From the NCBI RefSeq assembly GCF_013375935.1, contig NZ_CP056117.1, forward strand, positions 4,216,001-4,280,000: a DNA stretch of 64,000 bases. Reading direction: 5' to 3'. Positions 29,530-41,666 of the stretch are shown here, piece after piece. Source of the stretch: Enterobacter cloacae (lineage in GTDB: Bacteria > Pseudomonadota > Gammaproteobacteria > Enterobacterales > Enterobacteriaceae). The stretch's first letter is position 1. Each line of letters opens with the position of its first letter. Under the pieces are notes generated by a model, which was not told where the DNA came from, searched no databases, and saw only the letters and a list, made by a program, of their open reading frames with translations. A program made the position numbers and the translations under genes.

Positions 29530-31371
29530 TTATAATGCCGTCCAGGCTTCTGCCCATGCCAGGCCTGCACCTGGTTCATAGTACAGCGGTGCGTTGTTAC
29601 ACCAGCCGCTGTACGGGAACGGTTTGCACTGGAACAGTTTACCGTGGTTGTTCACGATATCGCCTGCGCCGTACTTGCTGTTCGCGCTCCACGCCGGATA
29701 ATCGCCGGAAGTGCCTTCGTCATTAGACGGGGTGGCGGCTTTAGCTTTCACGTTCAGCAGGTAAGAGGTGGTGCTGCTCAGCTCGCCGTCGCTCACGGTC
29801 AGGCTGATTTCATACTGCTGCGCCGTTGTCGCTTCTGGCGCGCTGAAGGTCACAACCGCCTTATCATCGCCGGTAACGGTCTGGCCGTCCTGGGAACGCC
29901 AGGTATAGGTCAGCTTGTTGCCGTCTTCGTCGGTAGAGCCTTCCGCGCTCAGGGAGACCTGCGCACCGGCTTCAACCGCACCGATTGGACCGGCAATCTG
30001 CGCCACAGGCGCGTGGTTTACCACCGCCGGGATGTCATCCGGCACGGGTGCCGGGGTTTCATCCGGTGTAGGTGTCGGCGCTGGCGTCTCATCTTCAGAC
30101 GGGGCTGGAGCAGGAGCCGGGGTTTCATCCGGTACGACCGCTGAACCGTCGTCGTTAACGATGTTCACGTTGAAGAACTTCTGTACACACTTGGTGTAGT
30201 CACCGTCTTTAAAGGCGCTGAACGGCGTCTGGTAACCCACCAGCTGGCAAGCGTAGGTCTTGCCGTCAGGGGTATCCGCGCTCCATCCCCAGTCCTGCTC
30301 CCAGTAGATCTTCAGCGCGCCTGCGCCACCTTCATCGAACTGCTTCATGTTGGCACAGCCAAGCACTTCGTCAGCCGGTACGGGGACTTTCAGGTAGTTA
30401 GCGAACTCTTTGTAGTATTTGATACGGTTCTGAGACTGGGCAATTTCAGTCGGACCGCCGCACTCTACGCCGCCGTTGATGATCTGGGTGGTCACGCCGA
30501 AGCCAGGGGCAAGGCCGTTGGCTTTATCGTGATCGTTCGGCTGCCAGGTGCCGTCGATAACCTGGAGCATGCTTGGTTTTGGCGGCTGTGGATAGGCGAA
30601 GAAGAAGATCGCGCTTGCCAGGTTCAGCCAGGTATCCGCCACCAGCTCAGGCTTGTCGAGCAGGACGCGAACGTCGCCGTACATCGCTTCAGAGAACGGG
30701 CCGTAGTTATAGTTGTAGGACAGCTGCTTGGCGCCGCGGCCGAAGTAGCTCAGGAAGTCGCCATCTTTGTCTTTACCGCACGGCCAGGTCTGACCCTGCC
30801 AGACGTCCGGGTTACATTCCCCGTTATAGCCGCCCTTCTGGCCTTCGCTCCAGCCCATCTCGCGCACGTAAACCAGCGCCTGACGCCATTCGGCTTCCGG
30901 ACGCCAGCTTTCGTGTCCGCCGGTTTCCTGTGCGAAGTGAGCAAACATGGTTGCCAGCTCTTTACGGCAGATCGCCTCGCTGTCGCGGCCGTCGTTGTAG
31001 GTGTCGCACAGCGCCGGGAATTTACCCACGGCCTTCAGGAAGTTGCTGTAGCTGTAATCCTTCGCGCGCAGCGGGAACAGGTATTCCCAGTCGCTCTCTT
31101 TAAGGATCCCTTCAACGCGCTTCACGTTTGTCGGGTTGGCTGCACGGCCTGGCTCAATCTGCTCAACCTGAGCGTTGTCCAGCGTACGGATGGTATCCTT
31201 CACGGATTTCATCAGTGGGAAATCGGTGAGCTCTTTTTCCTTTTTAGCCAGATCGCTGGCTTTCATGGTGTAAGGCTCGCTGCTTTCCGCCTTCAGCATG
31301 GTGGCCTGAGCAATAACCGGTGCTACGCAGGCACCGGCAATAAGCACGCTCAGTAATGTCCTTTTATTCAT
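29530..31371 (-). CDS. Secreted GH19 chitinase with PKD and chitin-binding domains
   Basis: 613 residues: signal peptide (cleavage near AQA, residue ~23), GH19 catalytic domain (~85-390) with general acid Glu149 in FAQETGGHE and the GRGAKQLSYNYNYG signature (211-224), a Pro/Thr/Glu linker with repeated ETPAP units, a PKD-like domain (~435-530), and a C-terminal CBM5/12-type module with WSANSKYGAGDIV and aromatic residues. It would hydrolyse chitin outside the cell; its size, folding in the periplasm and position beside a type II secretion operon suggest export by that system. Terminator follows. Typical GH19 enzymes are shorter; the added modules are for insoluble substrate. Confidence 0.92.
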   Translation of the reverse strand: MNKRTLLSVLIAGACVAPVIAQATMLKAESSEPYTMKASDLAKKEKELTDFPLMKSVKDTIRTLDNAQVEQIEPGRAANPTNVKRVEGILKESDWEYLFPLRAKDYSYSNFLKAVGKFPALCDTYNDGRDSEAICRKELATMFAHFAQETGGHESWRPEAEWRQALVYVREMGWSEGQKGGYNGECNPDVWQGQTWPCGKDKDGDFLSYFGRGAKQLSYNYNYGPFSEAMYGDVRVLLDKPELVADTWLNLASAIFFFAYPQPPKPSMLQVIDGTWQPNDHDKANGLAPGFGVTTQIINGGVECGGPTEIAQSQNRIKYYKEFANYLKVPVPADEVLGCANMKQFDEGGAGALKIYWEQDWGWSADTPDGKTYACQLVGYQTPFSAFKDGDYTKCVQKFFNVNIVNDDGSAVVPDETPAPAPAPSEDETPAPTPTPDETPAPVPDDIPAVVNHAPVAQIAGPIGAVEAGAQVSLSAEGSTDEDGNKLTYTWRSQDGQTVTGDDKAVVTFSAPEATTAQQYEISLTVSDGELSSTTSYLLNVKAKAATPSNDEGTSGDYPAWSANSKYGAGDIVNNHGKLFQCKPFPYSGWCNNAPLYYEPGAGLAWAEAWTAL

Positions 31372-31507
31372 CTCGGTTTTTCCTGTTAATTTCGATAAAA
31401 TTAAATAAATCCAAACTTATTTATTAATCCGTTAATAAATAAACTCCAGACAGCTGTTTTTCATTTTCTGAAGAATACGTGCGGGTACTCTTCAAAAAAG
31501 AAAAAAC

Positions 31508-31960
31508 TCACCAGTTGGTTTTGTCACGGGCCGCCAGTTTTAACTGCTGATACTTACGCCAGACCTTATGGGCATATACCATTCGCCTGGGGTAATTTTC
31601 TTTTTTAAGCCCGGCGTTATATGCGCCTACGGCTTCCCAGTTATACCCATAAACCTTGATCATACCCGACAGAATGGAGGCGCCAACCATAATGGAGGTG
31701 CAGGGTTCCGTCATCAGGCGATACTCGTTAATCCCCCGGCGCTCGAGCTCGGGAAAATGCGAGCTGTTAATTTGCATTAATCCGACATCGCGCGTTCCGT
31801 CATGATTGATGCCTACGGCGCGTGGGTTCATTCCCGATTCCACATTCGCGATGGCGTAGAGCAAAAACGGGTCAATATGGTAATACTGCGACGCTTTATT
31901 CCAGCAATTGGCAAACGCGCTATGGCTTAATAGCAGTAACAGAAACAGCAACCTTTTCAT
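31508..31960 (-). CDS. Small secreted lytic transglycosylase (SLT, IagB/PilT type)
   Basis: 150 residues: signal peptide (LLFLLLLLSHSAFA), then a single SLT goose-lysozyme-like domain with catalytic Glu in ANVESGMNP, GLMQINSSHF and AYNAG. Such small enzymes open peptidoglycan for passage of secretion systems and pili. Its place between two chitinase genes and next to the gsp operon suggests it assists assembly of the type II machine through the wall; cleavage of a chitin-like polymer is a less likely alternative. Confidence 0.88.
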   Translation of the reverse strand: MKRLLFLLLLLSHSAFANCWNKASQYYHIDPFLLYAIANVESGMNPRAVGINHDGTRDVGLMQINSSHFPELERRGINEYRLMTEPCTSIMVGASILSGMIKVYGYNWEAVGAYNAGLKKENYPRRMVYAHKVWRKYQQLKLAARDKTNW

Positions 31961-32022
31961 TATTCACCTGCGTGGTCGGTTTTTATTCTCCTCAAACACG
32001 TCCTGTTAAGTTTTTTGAATTT

Positions 32023-32082
32023 ACTGACCACACCCGAAGCGGGGTGTGGTCAGTTATTGTGGGCTGATATCACACCCACAAT
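32023..32082. repeat. Two adjacent hairpins between the lytic transglycosylase and GH18 genes
   Basis: ACTGACCACACCC (32023-32035) pairs perfectly with GGGTGTGGTCAGT (32042-32054); ATTGTGGG (32056-32063) pairs with CCCACAAT (32075-32082). They follow the GH18 stop in its direction but no good T run follows, so transcript protection or attenuation is as likely as termination. Confidence 0.7.
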
Positions 32083-32097
32083 TTCAGGCTCAGAAGA

Positions 32098-35048
<2,951 letters not shown>

Positions 35049-35846
35049 TCAGAATGTGAATTGCAGCGTCTGTAGAATAAAAATAACCAATCCCGCCAGT
35101 GACAGCATCGGGCCGAATGGGAGGATATTCTGTTTATTAACGGATTTATAAAAAAGACAATACAGCGCAATACCGCTTAACGCCGCGGCAAGTAACAGTG
35201 AGGGCAATGCCTGCCAGCCGCACCATGCGCCCAGCGCAGCCAGCAGCTTGAAGTCGCCATAGCCTAATCCTTCGCGGCCCGTCGTCAGGCGAAATCCCCA
35301 GTAGAGCAGCCACAGGGACAGGTAACCCGCCACCGCGCCAGACACGGCATCCGTCAGGGGCAGCGTATGGCAAAACGCGTGATACAGCAGGCCAGCCCAG
35401 AGCAGCGGCTGGGTCAGACAGTCCGGCAGAAGCAGATGTTTTGCATCGATGGTGGCGAGCGGCAGCAGGCCGCACCACAGCACCCACAGCGCTAGCAGGC
35501 CCGCCAGCGACGGCGCAAACGCCGCCGTCAGGGCAAAAAAGAGCGCGCTCGACAGCTCAAGAAACAACAGCCGCACCGGTATCGCCGCTTTACAGCAGCG
35601 GCACCGGCCGCGCAGGGCGCACCAGCTCAGAACAGGAATATTCTCCCACCACGAGAGGCGATGCGAACACGCCGGGCAGTGAGACGCCGGAAAAAGCAGG
35701 TTACCCGCCCCCTCCTCTTCTTTTACAAGCGGAGGAATACGCTCTGCCACTACCCCTAAAAAGCTGCCGATAATGCTCCCCAGCGCGCCGCTCATCAGGC
35801 ACAGCGCGGGCAGATTGCCAGTCTGAAGCAGCATCAGCGGGTTCAT
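35049..35846 (-). CDS. gspO: GspO, type II secretion prepilin peptidase
   Basis: 265-residue inner-membrane aspartic protease and N-methyltransferase. The tetracysteine zinc site is present (CPAC, then CRCC), and the two catalytic aspartates lie in IDAKHLLLPD and GYGDFKLLAALG. It cleaves the leader of pseudopilins GspG-K after Gly and methylates the new N-terminus. It overlaps gspM by four bases and ends the gspC-O operon. Confidence 0.96.
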   Translation of the reverse strand: MNPLMLLQTGNLPALCLMSGALGSIIGSFLGVVAERIPPLVKEEEGAGNLLFPASHCPACSHRLSWWENIPVLSWCALRGRCRCCKAAIPVRLLFLELSSALFFALTAAFAPSLAGLLALWVLWCGLLPLATIDAKHLLLPDCLTQPLLWAGLLYHAFCHTLPLTDAVSGAVAGYLSLWLLYWGFRLTTGREGLGYGDFKLLAALGAWCGWQALPSLLLAAALSGIALYCLFYKSVNKQNILPFGPMLSLAGLVIFILQTLQFTF

Positions 35847-36328
35847 GCCACTTTCGCCCAGGACAGTTTAATCTGTGCCTTCACGTCGCTGAGATGATCC
35901 ACCGGGACAAGATCCATTTTTTCCAGACGTACGCCGGAGGTTAAATTCACTTCCCTGAGCCAGTTTTTCAGTTCATACACGTTAATTCTGTCGATATTAA
36001 ACGTCATAGACTGGCCGTCCTGCTGAATATTGCTCAGGCTAATGTGGATCTCTTTCGCGCTTTCTTCCACCACGCTGCGGGGATTACTGGTTTTTACTAC
36101 TTTGGCCTGAAGATGGTTTTTATTAATTTCTGCACGCATCCAGTTCAGGGTCTGCTTTTGTTTCTGCAGCGTGCTGCGTTCATTTTTAATAATATTATCC
36201 AGAGGCGTCATCACCCCGTACCAGATAATGGCGCAGCAAAGCGCCGCCCCGCACGCTGCAAACAGTTTTCGCTCGCGCGGGCTATAGTTCCGGTAGCGGG
36301 CCTTTAATTGTCCTATTTTCTCTTTCAT
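35843..36328 (-). CDS. gspM: GspM, inner-membrane platform protein
   Basis: 161 residues with a cytosolic N-terminus rich in Lys and Arg, one membrane segment (LFAACGAALCCAIIWYGVM), a coiled-coil stretch and a small periplasmic ferredoxin-like domain. GspM stabilises GspL and contacts GspC in the assembly platform. Four-base overlaps link it to gspL and gspO. Sequence is poorly conserved in the family; position and topology support the call. Confidence 0.9.
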   Translation of the reverse strand: MKEKIGQLKARYRNYSPRERKLFAACGAALCCAIIWYGVMTPLDNIIKNERSTLQKQKQTLNWMRAEINKNHLQAKVVKTSNPRSVVEESAKEIHISLSNIQQDGQSMTFNIDRINVYELKNWLREVNLTSGVRLEKMDLVPVDHLSDVKAQIKLSWAKVA

Positions 36329-37455
36329 TTATATTTCCCTGTGATGATGGCAGCATAGGGCGCCTCACTGGAAACCGGCTGCAGCGTAAAGTCGAAGGTA
36401 TCACTGGCCTTATTGACGAACGCCTGTAACGCAGCGGGATCCGTGGCGCTAATGTTCAGCGTCAGCTGATTCTGCGTGTCGTCATAGCCGACTTCACTCA
36501 GTTCAACCGAAGGGAGAGAGGCTTTGATCTGCTCCAGCGCGTCCAGCTGAAGAAAGACGCCTTTTTTCTCTTTCTTAATGTTCTGTCCGAAGTGGTACTT
36601 AAGGTTGGTCTTCTGCCGGAGGGTTGGAAAATAGTGCTGCGCCAGTTCAACCATCTGCTGGCGGGCCAGGTTTTCCTGATGGGCCAGCATCCAGGCCATG
36701 CCGATGCGGGGGCCAAGCAGCAGCCCCAGGCTCAGTACCGCCACGGCGGCGACAGCCGATTTCGGATAACGGAAACCGCCATGCGTTCCGCCGGCTAAGA
36801 ATTCACCGTGCAGCAGGTTCGCCCTGCAGCTTTTCCACTGCGGCTGGATCAGCACCAGCGGGTGCTGCCAGGCCAGCTTTTCATCCACCTGCACGCCCGC
36901 AGGCGCATCGCCGTAGCAGACGCGCACACCCACGCCCTGCTGGCTTAACAGCAGCGGCAGCAGCCCGGCGTCGGTTTCACAGGCGCCAGACGGCGAGTAA
37001 CGCATCCAGTAACCGTCATCGGTTGAGACCAGCGTAGTGCCACCGTCCTTTACCGGGAGCAGGAACGCATCCGGCAGTACCTGCACCACCGTCAGCCCGG
37101 CGTCAGCGCAGCGGTTAAGCCAGTAACGGAGGCGGTCGGCATCAATCGCGACGGCGTCCACTTCCCGTCCTTTCCTGTTCAGCACCGTCCAGTGAAGGTT
37201 GTCCACGTCGCCGATCAGCGTCTCTTCCGCCAGCCAGGAAAATTCGGCGCCGCCTTTTTTGGGCAGCGTGAAGTGACGAAAGATCATCTCGCTGGCGGGC
37301 AGCAGCAGGCACACCCTGGCGGCCAGCGCGTTTTCCGCGAGATCCGCCAGGGACGCCAGCCCCCGCAGCTGTTCCACGTGCTCGCTACCGGACTCGCACC
37401 ACATTATGTTCCCGTCCTCGCGCGTGTCGGGACGAATAAAAAGCACCTGTTTCAT
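36325..37455 (-). CDS. gspL: GspL, actin-like platform protein binding GspE
   Basis: 376 residues: a cytosolic actin-like domain (1-~225), one membrane helix (AVAAVAVLSLGLLLGPRIG, ~235-255) and a periplasmic ferredoxin-like domain at the C-terminus. It couples the GspE ATPase to the pseudopilus machinery. 15 bases separate it from gspK. Confidence 0.92.
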   Translation of the reverse strand: MKQVLFIRPDTREDGNIMWCESGSEHVEQLRGLASLADLAENALAARVCLLLPASEMIFRHFTLPKKGGAEFSWLAEETLIGDVDNLHWTVLNRKGREVDAVAIDADRLRYWLNRCADAGLTVVQVLPDAFLLPVKDGGTTLVSTDDGYWMRYSPSGACETDAGLLPLLLSQQGVGVRVCYGDAPAGVQVDEKLAWQHPLVLIQPQWKSCRANLLHGEFLAGGTHGGFRYPKSAVAAVAVLSLGLLLGPRIGMAWMLAHQENLARQQMVELAQHYFPTLRQKTNLKYHFGQNIKKEKKGVFLQLDALEQIKASLPSVELSEVGYDDTQNQLTLNISATDPAALQAFVNKASDTFDFTLQPVSSEAPYAAIITGKYK

Positions 37456-37470
37456 AGAGTTCGTCTTGTG

Positions 37471-38487
37471 TTATTCAACCATTCGGTAGCGACGTTGCCA
37501 GGTAATCACCTTCCCGGCTTCATTATCAACATGAAGCTGGCTGACGACGCGCAGCGTTAAATCATCGGTATTGCCGGTGCTGTTGACCCGGAAATAATTA
37601 CTGTTCACCGCCAGAAACGCCTGCACCTGCCTGAGGGCGTCTTTGGTCTGCGGATAATTCGTCTCCAGCTCTTTCAGAAACGCCTCCATCGACTCCCAGC
37701 CCTCTTCCGGGCGGGAGGCAAGTAGCCGCGTGGCTTCATCAACGCTGAGCGAGCCGACAAACAGCGCCGACAGCAGCGGCGCCTGTTCTTCCGTGAGCGT
37801 ATTGACATCCACCTTGCTGGCGCTGTCGGGTAACGCGCACAGCACCTTACTGACCCTGCCGTATGCCGACGCCGGAAACGCGGGCAGCAGCTTTAGCTCT
37901 CCCGCGGTGCGCATCATCTGGTTCGCGGGCTGCCGGGCAGGCTCAACGCCGGCCCAGGCGTCCGCCTCCAGCCCCTCTTTGGCCGTGGTGGTATCGCCAT
38001 CGAGATAGTCCAGCAACTGCTGGTAAATCTCCTCTGCGTCCCCGGAGGAAATGCCGCTGTCGGCCAGCAGCTGCTCGACGATGCGCTCTTTCACCGGCTT
38101 TTCCGGCAGCGCCCCCGCCGCCTGGGCGGCGGGCGTCGGATCGGCGGCCAGTAAATTGTTCACGTTAAAGCAGGTCTGGGCGTCCGCAATCTGGCTCACC
38201 ACGGTGAAGTTTTCGCCTTCGGTTTCAACCGGCTCTGTCCACTCGCCCTTCGGCGACAGCCCCTTGCTCTCGCCGCTGGCGTAGGTCTGGAGCCGATCTT
38301 CAATCGCTTTTTGCTGGCTCTGAATGGACCAGCGCAGCTGCTGCTGGCTTACCTGATAACGGGTTTTCTGAAGGTTGCGGCAGAACTGCTGGCTGATTTT
38401 GGCGGCCAGCGCCGACATCATGACCAGCAAAATTAGCACCACCAGCAGCGCGACGCCGCGCTGTTTTCGAACCGATTTTCCGCTCAT
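37471..38487 (-). CDS. gspK: GspK, minor pseudopilin at the tip
   Basis: 338 residues, the largest pseudopilin. Leader cleavage site KQRG-VALLVVLILLV; like other GspK proteins it lacks the Glu at position 5 of the mature protein. A long alpha-domain insert follows. It caps the pseudopilus with GspI and GspJ. It overlaps gspJ by four bases. Confidence 0.94.
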   Translation of the reverse strand: MSGKSVRKQRGVALLVVLILLVMMSALAAKISQQFCRNLQKTRYQVSQQQLRWSIQSQQKAIEDRLQTYASGESKGLSPKGEWTEPVETEGENFTVVSQIADAQTCFNVNNLLAADPTPAAQAAGALPEKPVKERIVEQLLADSGISSGDAEEIYQQLLDYLDGDTTTAKEGLEADAWAGVEPARQPANQMMRTAGELKLLPAFPASAYGRVSKVLCALPDSASKVDVNTLTEEQAPLLSALFVGSLSVDEATRLLASRPEEGWESMEAFLKELETNYPQTKDALRQVQAFLAVNSNYFRVNSTGNTDDLTLRVVSQLHVDNEAGKVITWQRRYRMVE

Positions 38488-39158
38488 TTTTTCTCTCCTG
38501 ACGGGGCGGTTACCGGCTGCGGCTGTGCTGGCGTCGCCGCATCGGCAGGCGTCGCAGGCGCTGGTTCTTTTGGCGCATCCGGCGCGGCTGGCGCGTCCGG
38601 CACGTCACCCGGCGTGGTAAAGACCCAGCGCCAGGTATCGCCATTCTCCATGGTCAGCAGCAGCTCCACGCCGTCCGGCTGATGCGCCGTATCGGTCCAT
38701 TTGTCCAGCCAGCTCGCCTTCCAGAAGCGCCACGACGCCTCTTTGACGTCGCTGAGGATCGGCACCTCTTCCGGCTTCGCCTCCTCAGGAGCATCGATGA
38801 CCGGCCAGATGTCCCGCCACAGCTTTTTGTCCTTAAGCCGCCAGCGCACGCGCTCAAGCTGGACCTGGCCGCTCACGCCGTTCAGCGTGGTCAGCTCCAG
38901 CGCGTCGTCATGCTGCACGAAAACCTCAGGCTCGTTGCGCGGGGCACGCGCCTGAAGCTGAAAGAAATCACGCTCCAGCAGGTTATAGGCGCGCTGAAGC
39001 TGGTTTAACCGGGTGGCCGCTACGTCGGTTGCGTTCGACGTGCGCATGGCCCCGTCGAGGATCTGCCACGCCAGGGTGCTGATGACCGCGAAGATGGTCA
39101 GCGCAATCATGATCTCCAGCAGCGTAAAGCCCTGCTGACGCTGAACGTGCTTACTCAT
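38484..39158 (-). CDS. gspJ: GspJ, minor pseudopilin
   Basis: 224 residues with leader site RQQG-FTLLEIMIALTIF and mature Glu5. The C-terminus carries an unusual low-complexity Pro/Ala tail (~190-224) rich in APATPADAATPAQP, longer than in typical GspJ. It forms the tip complex with GspI and GspK. It overlaps gspI by eight bases. Confidence 0.93.
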   Translation of the reverse strand: MSKHVQRQQGFTLLEIMIALTIFAVISTLAWQILDGAMRTSNATDVAATRLNQLQRAYNLLERDFFQLQARAPRNEPEVFVQHDDALELTTLNGVSGQVQLERVRWRLKDKKLWRDIWPVIDAPEEAKPEEVPILSDVKEASWRFWKASWLDKWTDTAHQPDGVELLLTMENGDTWRWVFTTPGDVPDAPAAPDAPKEPAPATPADAATPAQPQPVTAPSGEKK

Positions 39159-39528
39159 TTACCTCTCCGGGTTCTGTCACCTGCAGGGTAATTACCGGCT
39201 TATCTTCCTCGCCCTCTGCATACACCTGCACGTCGTCGGCAAAGCGATTTTCCGCAGTCCTGACCCGCTGCCTGCGCCAGGTCCAGCTTCTGCCGCCCAT
39301 CGTCTCCGTACCGGACTGCATCGCGTCCGGGAACGGCGTATTGCTCAGCCGGGCTTCCGCCAGCTGGTTTTCCGCCACCCAGCTGGCCTGGAGCGTATCG
39401 CCCAGGCCGTGAGTGAAGCGCACGTTCAGCGAGACGGAATTCATCAGCGCCAGCGCGGCGGTGGAGAAGATGACCAGGGCGACCATCACCTCCAGCAGGG
39501 TCATCCCCCGTTCTTTGCGTTTAGCCAT
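39151..39528 (-). CDS. gspI: GspI, minor pseudopilin
   Basis: 125 residues with leader site KERG-MTLLEVMVALVIF and mature Glu5, the expected size. It nucleates the tip complex of the pseudopilus. It overlaps both gspH and gspJ by eight bases. Confidence 0.93.
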   Translation of the reverse strand: MAKRKERGMTLLEVMVALVIFSTAALALMNSVSLNVRFTHGLGDTLQASWVAENQLAEARLSNTPFPDAMQSGTETMGGRSWTWRRQRVRTAENRFADDVQVYAEGEEDKPVITLQVTEPGEVNE

Positions 39529-40006
39529 CGTTCTCTACCGAAACAGGAGAAGCCCCCTGCGACACCACGCGAAAGCGCTGCTTTTTATCGAAGCTCTGCA
39601 GAGAAAGCGTGAAGCGGCTAATCTCCCCGTCCGGCAAAAAGACAATCTGCGGCGTCGCGTCCGTTGTCGCGGCCATGCGCTGCGGTGACAGCGAGACGTG
39701 CATCTCTTCCGGGAACTGGCCGTGGGTGATGATGCGCCCGGCGGTTAAGGGCTCCCAGCGGCGCTCGCCCTCTTTTCCGGCCCAGGTCACCAGCTGATAT
39801 TCTGAGGTGGTGAGCACCAGCCCGACGATATTGCCGTCCATCACCGCACGGTCTGAACCATATTCAACGAGGGCTTTAAGCTGCTGACCGAAAATATCCG
39901 CGCCGCTGCGCGATGGAATAGTTGACACCACCATCATGGCGCAGGAGGCAAATATCACCAGCGCCAGAATAATTTCCAGTAAGGTAAACCCACGTTGCTT
40001 ATTCAT
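39521..40006 (-). CDS. gspH: GspH, minor pseudopilin
   Basis: 161 residues with leader site KQRG-FTLLEIILALVIF and mature Glu5. GspH joins the tip complex to the GspG fibre. One base shared with the gspG stop region and an eight-base overlap with gspI show tight coupling. Confidence 0.93.
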   Translation of the reverse strand: MNKQRGFTLLEIILALVIFASCAMMVVSTIPSRSGADIFGQQLKALVEYGSDRAVMDGNIVGLVLTTSEYQLVTWAGKEGERRWEPLTAGRIITHGQFPEEMHVSLSPQRMAATTDATPQIVFLPDGEISRFTLSLQSFDKKQRFRVVSQGASPVSVENDG

Positions 40007-40455
40007 TACTTCTCTTTTTTATCTAAAGACCAGTTGGTAATATCATCAGCCGTATTGGCTTCGGCATCCGGGCCTGCGGAGAAAACATCCACCGCACCGT
40101 GTTCACCAGGGCTAACCAGAATATAATCATTCCCCCACGGATCTTCCGGCAGGCGGCGAATATAGCCATCGTCACGGTAGTTTTTCGGGATGGGCGCGAT
40201 GTCGGGTTTAGTGACCAGCGCCTGCAGGCCCTGCTCCGTCGTGGGGTAGCGGTGGTTATCCAGCTTGTACATATCCAGAGAGCCTTCCAGCGCTACAATA
40301 TCGCTGGTCGCTTTCTGGGCATCGGCCTTTTCTTTATTCCCCATCAAGTTTGGCACCACCATACTGGCGAGCACCCCAAGAATAACGATGACCACCATTA
40401 ATTCGAGCAGCGTAAACCCGGCCTGACCTTTCAGGCTGTTTCGTTTTAAAGCCAT
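40006..40455 (-). CDS. gspG: GspG, major pseudopilin
   Basis: 149 residues, the expected size. Leader site KGQAG-FTLLELMVVIVIL, mature Glu5, and the C-terminal calcium-binding loop region with WGNDYILVSPG and conserved Asp residues. It polymerises into the periplasmic pseudopilus that pushes substrates through GspD. Two bases separate it from gspF. Confidence 0.96.
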   Translation of the reverse strand: MALKRNSLKGQAGFTLLELMVVIVILGVLASMVVPNLMGNKEKADAQKATSDIVALEGSLDMYKLDNHRYPTTEQGLQALVTKPDIAPIPKNYRDDGYIRRLPEDPWGNDYILVSPGEHGAVDVFSAGPDAEANTADDITNWSLDKKEK

Positions 40456-40457
40456 AT

Positions 40458-41666
40458 TTAACCCACCATATTATTGAGCTGAAGAAGCGGCTGTAATATT
40501 GACAGTACGATAAATAAAACTACCGTCGCCATTGTCACCACCAGCGCCGGTTCAAATACCGACAGCGTTAACGTAATTCGATGCTGTAATGCCGATTCCT
40601 GATTTTCCGCGGCGCGATCCATTAATGAACCCAATTCCCCGCTCTCTTCGCCGGAGGCAATCATGTACAGCATGGTCGGCGGAAAGAGCTTTGCCTGATC
40701 CAGAGCGTTATACAGCGACGCCCCCTGGCGCACGGTATCCGCCGCCTGCTCCAGCACCTGCCGGGCATGGAGGTTCTCGATGCCGTCCATTGCGATATAC
40801 ATGCCCTCCAGCAGCGGCACGCTGCTGGCCTGGAGGATGCTGAGCGTGCGGATATAGCGCGCGCTGTTGATGGCGCAGACCAGCTTTTTGATCGGCGAGC
40901 CATTCACCAGCCAGCTGTGCCAGCGAAAGCGGTTCGCCGCCTTCTTCACCCACGCCTTAAAGCCCACGATTGCGCCAAACAGGCCACCCGCGATGTAGAT
41001 CCCGTACGCCTGCAGGAAATCACTCACCGCAATCAGCGTGCGGGTGGTGATCGGCAGCTGCTGTTTCATATGCACAAACTGCTCGATTACCTGCGGCACT
41101 ACGGCCACCAGCAGGATGGAGATCACCGCCACGGCAACCACAGTCAGGGTGATCGGATAAACCATCGCCTGCGTCAGCTTGCTTTTCATCTTCTGACGCT
41201 GCTCGTTGTATTCCGCCAGCTTCTCCAGCACATCGCCGAGATGGCCGGTTTTTTCCCCGGCCATCACCAGCGTGCAGTACAGCTTGTCGAAGGTGCGCGG
41301 GAACTGGCTGAAGGCGTCAAAGAGCGTATGGCCCTCCACCACCTTCTCGCGGATCTCCGTCACCATCGCCGCCAGCTTTTTGTCTTCCGTCTGCTTTGAA
41401 ATGGCCTTCAGGGCGCTTTCCAGCGGCAGCGACGCGTTAACCAGCGTCGACAGCTGGCGGGTAAACATCGACAGCACCGGCGTGGAGAGCTTAGCCCCGG
41501 TTTTCGCTTTTCCGGCCGTCGACGTTTCACGGGTTTCGGTGATGGTGAGCGGCATCAGCTTCTGCTCGCGCAGCGACTGGCGCACCTGCTTCGGCCCTTC
41601 CGCCTGCAGCGTGCCGCGCCGGGTTTTCCCCGCGGCATCGGTGGCGGTCCACGCGTAAAAAGCCAT
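40458..41666 (-). CDS. gspF: GspF, inner-membrane platform protein
   Basis: 402 residues with two cytosolic T2SSF helical domains and three membrane segments (~168-190, ~220-240, ~370-395), of the PilC/GspF family. It links the GspE motor to pseudopilus growth. One base is shared with the gspE stop. Confidence 0.96.
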   Translation of the reverse strand: MAFYAWTATDAAGKTRRGTLQAEGPKQVRQSLREQKLMPLTITETRETSTAGKAKTGAKLSTPVLSMFTRQLSTLVNASLPLESALKAISKQTEDKKLAAMVTEIREKVVEGHTLFDAFSQFPRTFDKLYCTLVMAGEKTGHLGDVLEKLAEYNEQRQKMKSKLTQAMVYPITLTVVAVAVISILLVAVVPQVIEQFVHMKQQLPITTRTLIAVSDFLQAYGIYIAGGLFGAIVGFKAWVKKAANRFRWHSWLVNGSPIKKLVCAINSARYIRTLSILQASSVPLLEGMYIAMDGIENLHARQVLEQAADTVRQGASLYNALDQAKLFPPTMLYMIASGEESGELGSLMDRAAENQESALQHRITLTLSVFEPALVVTMATVVLFIVLSILQPLLQLNNMVG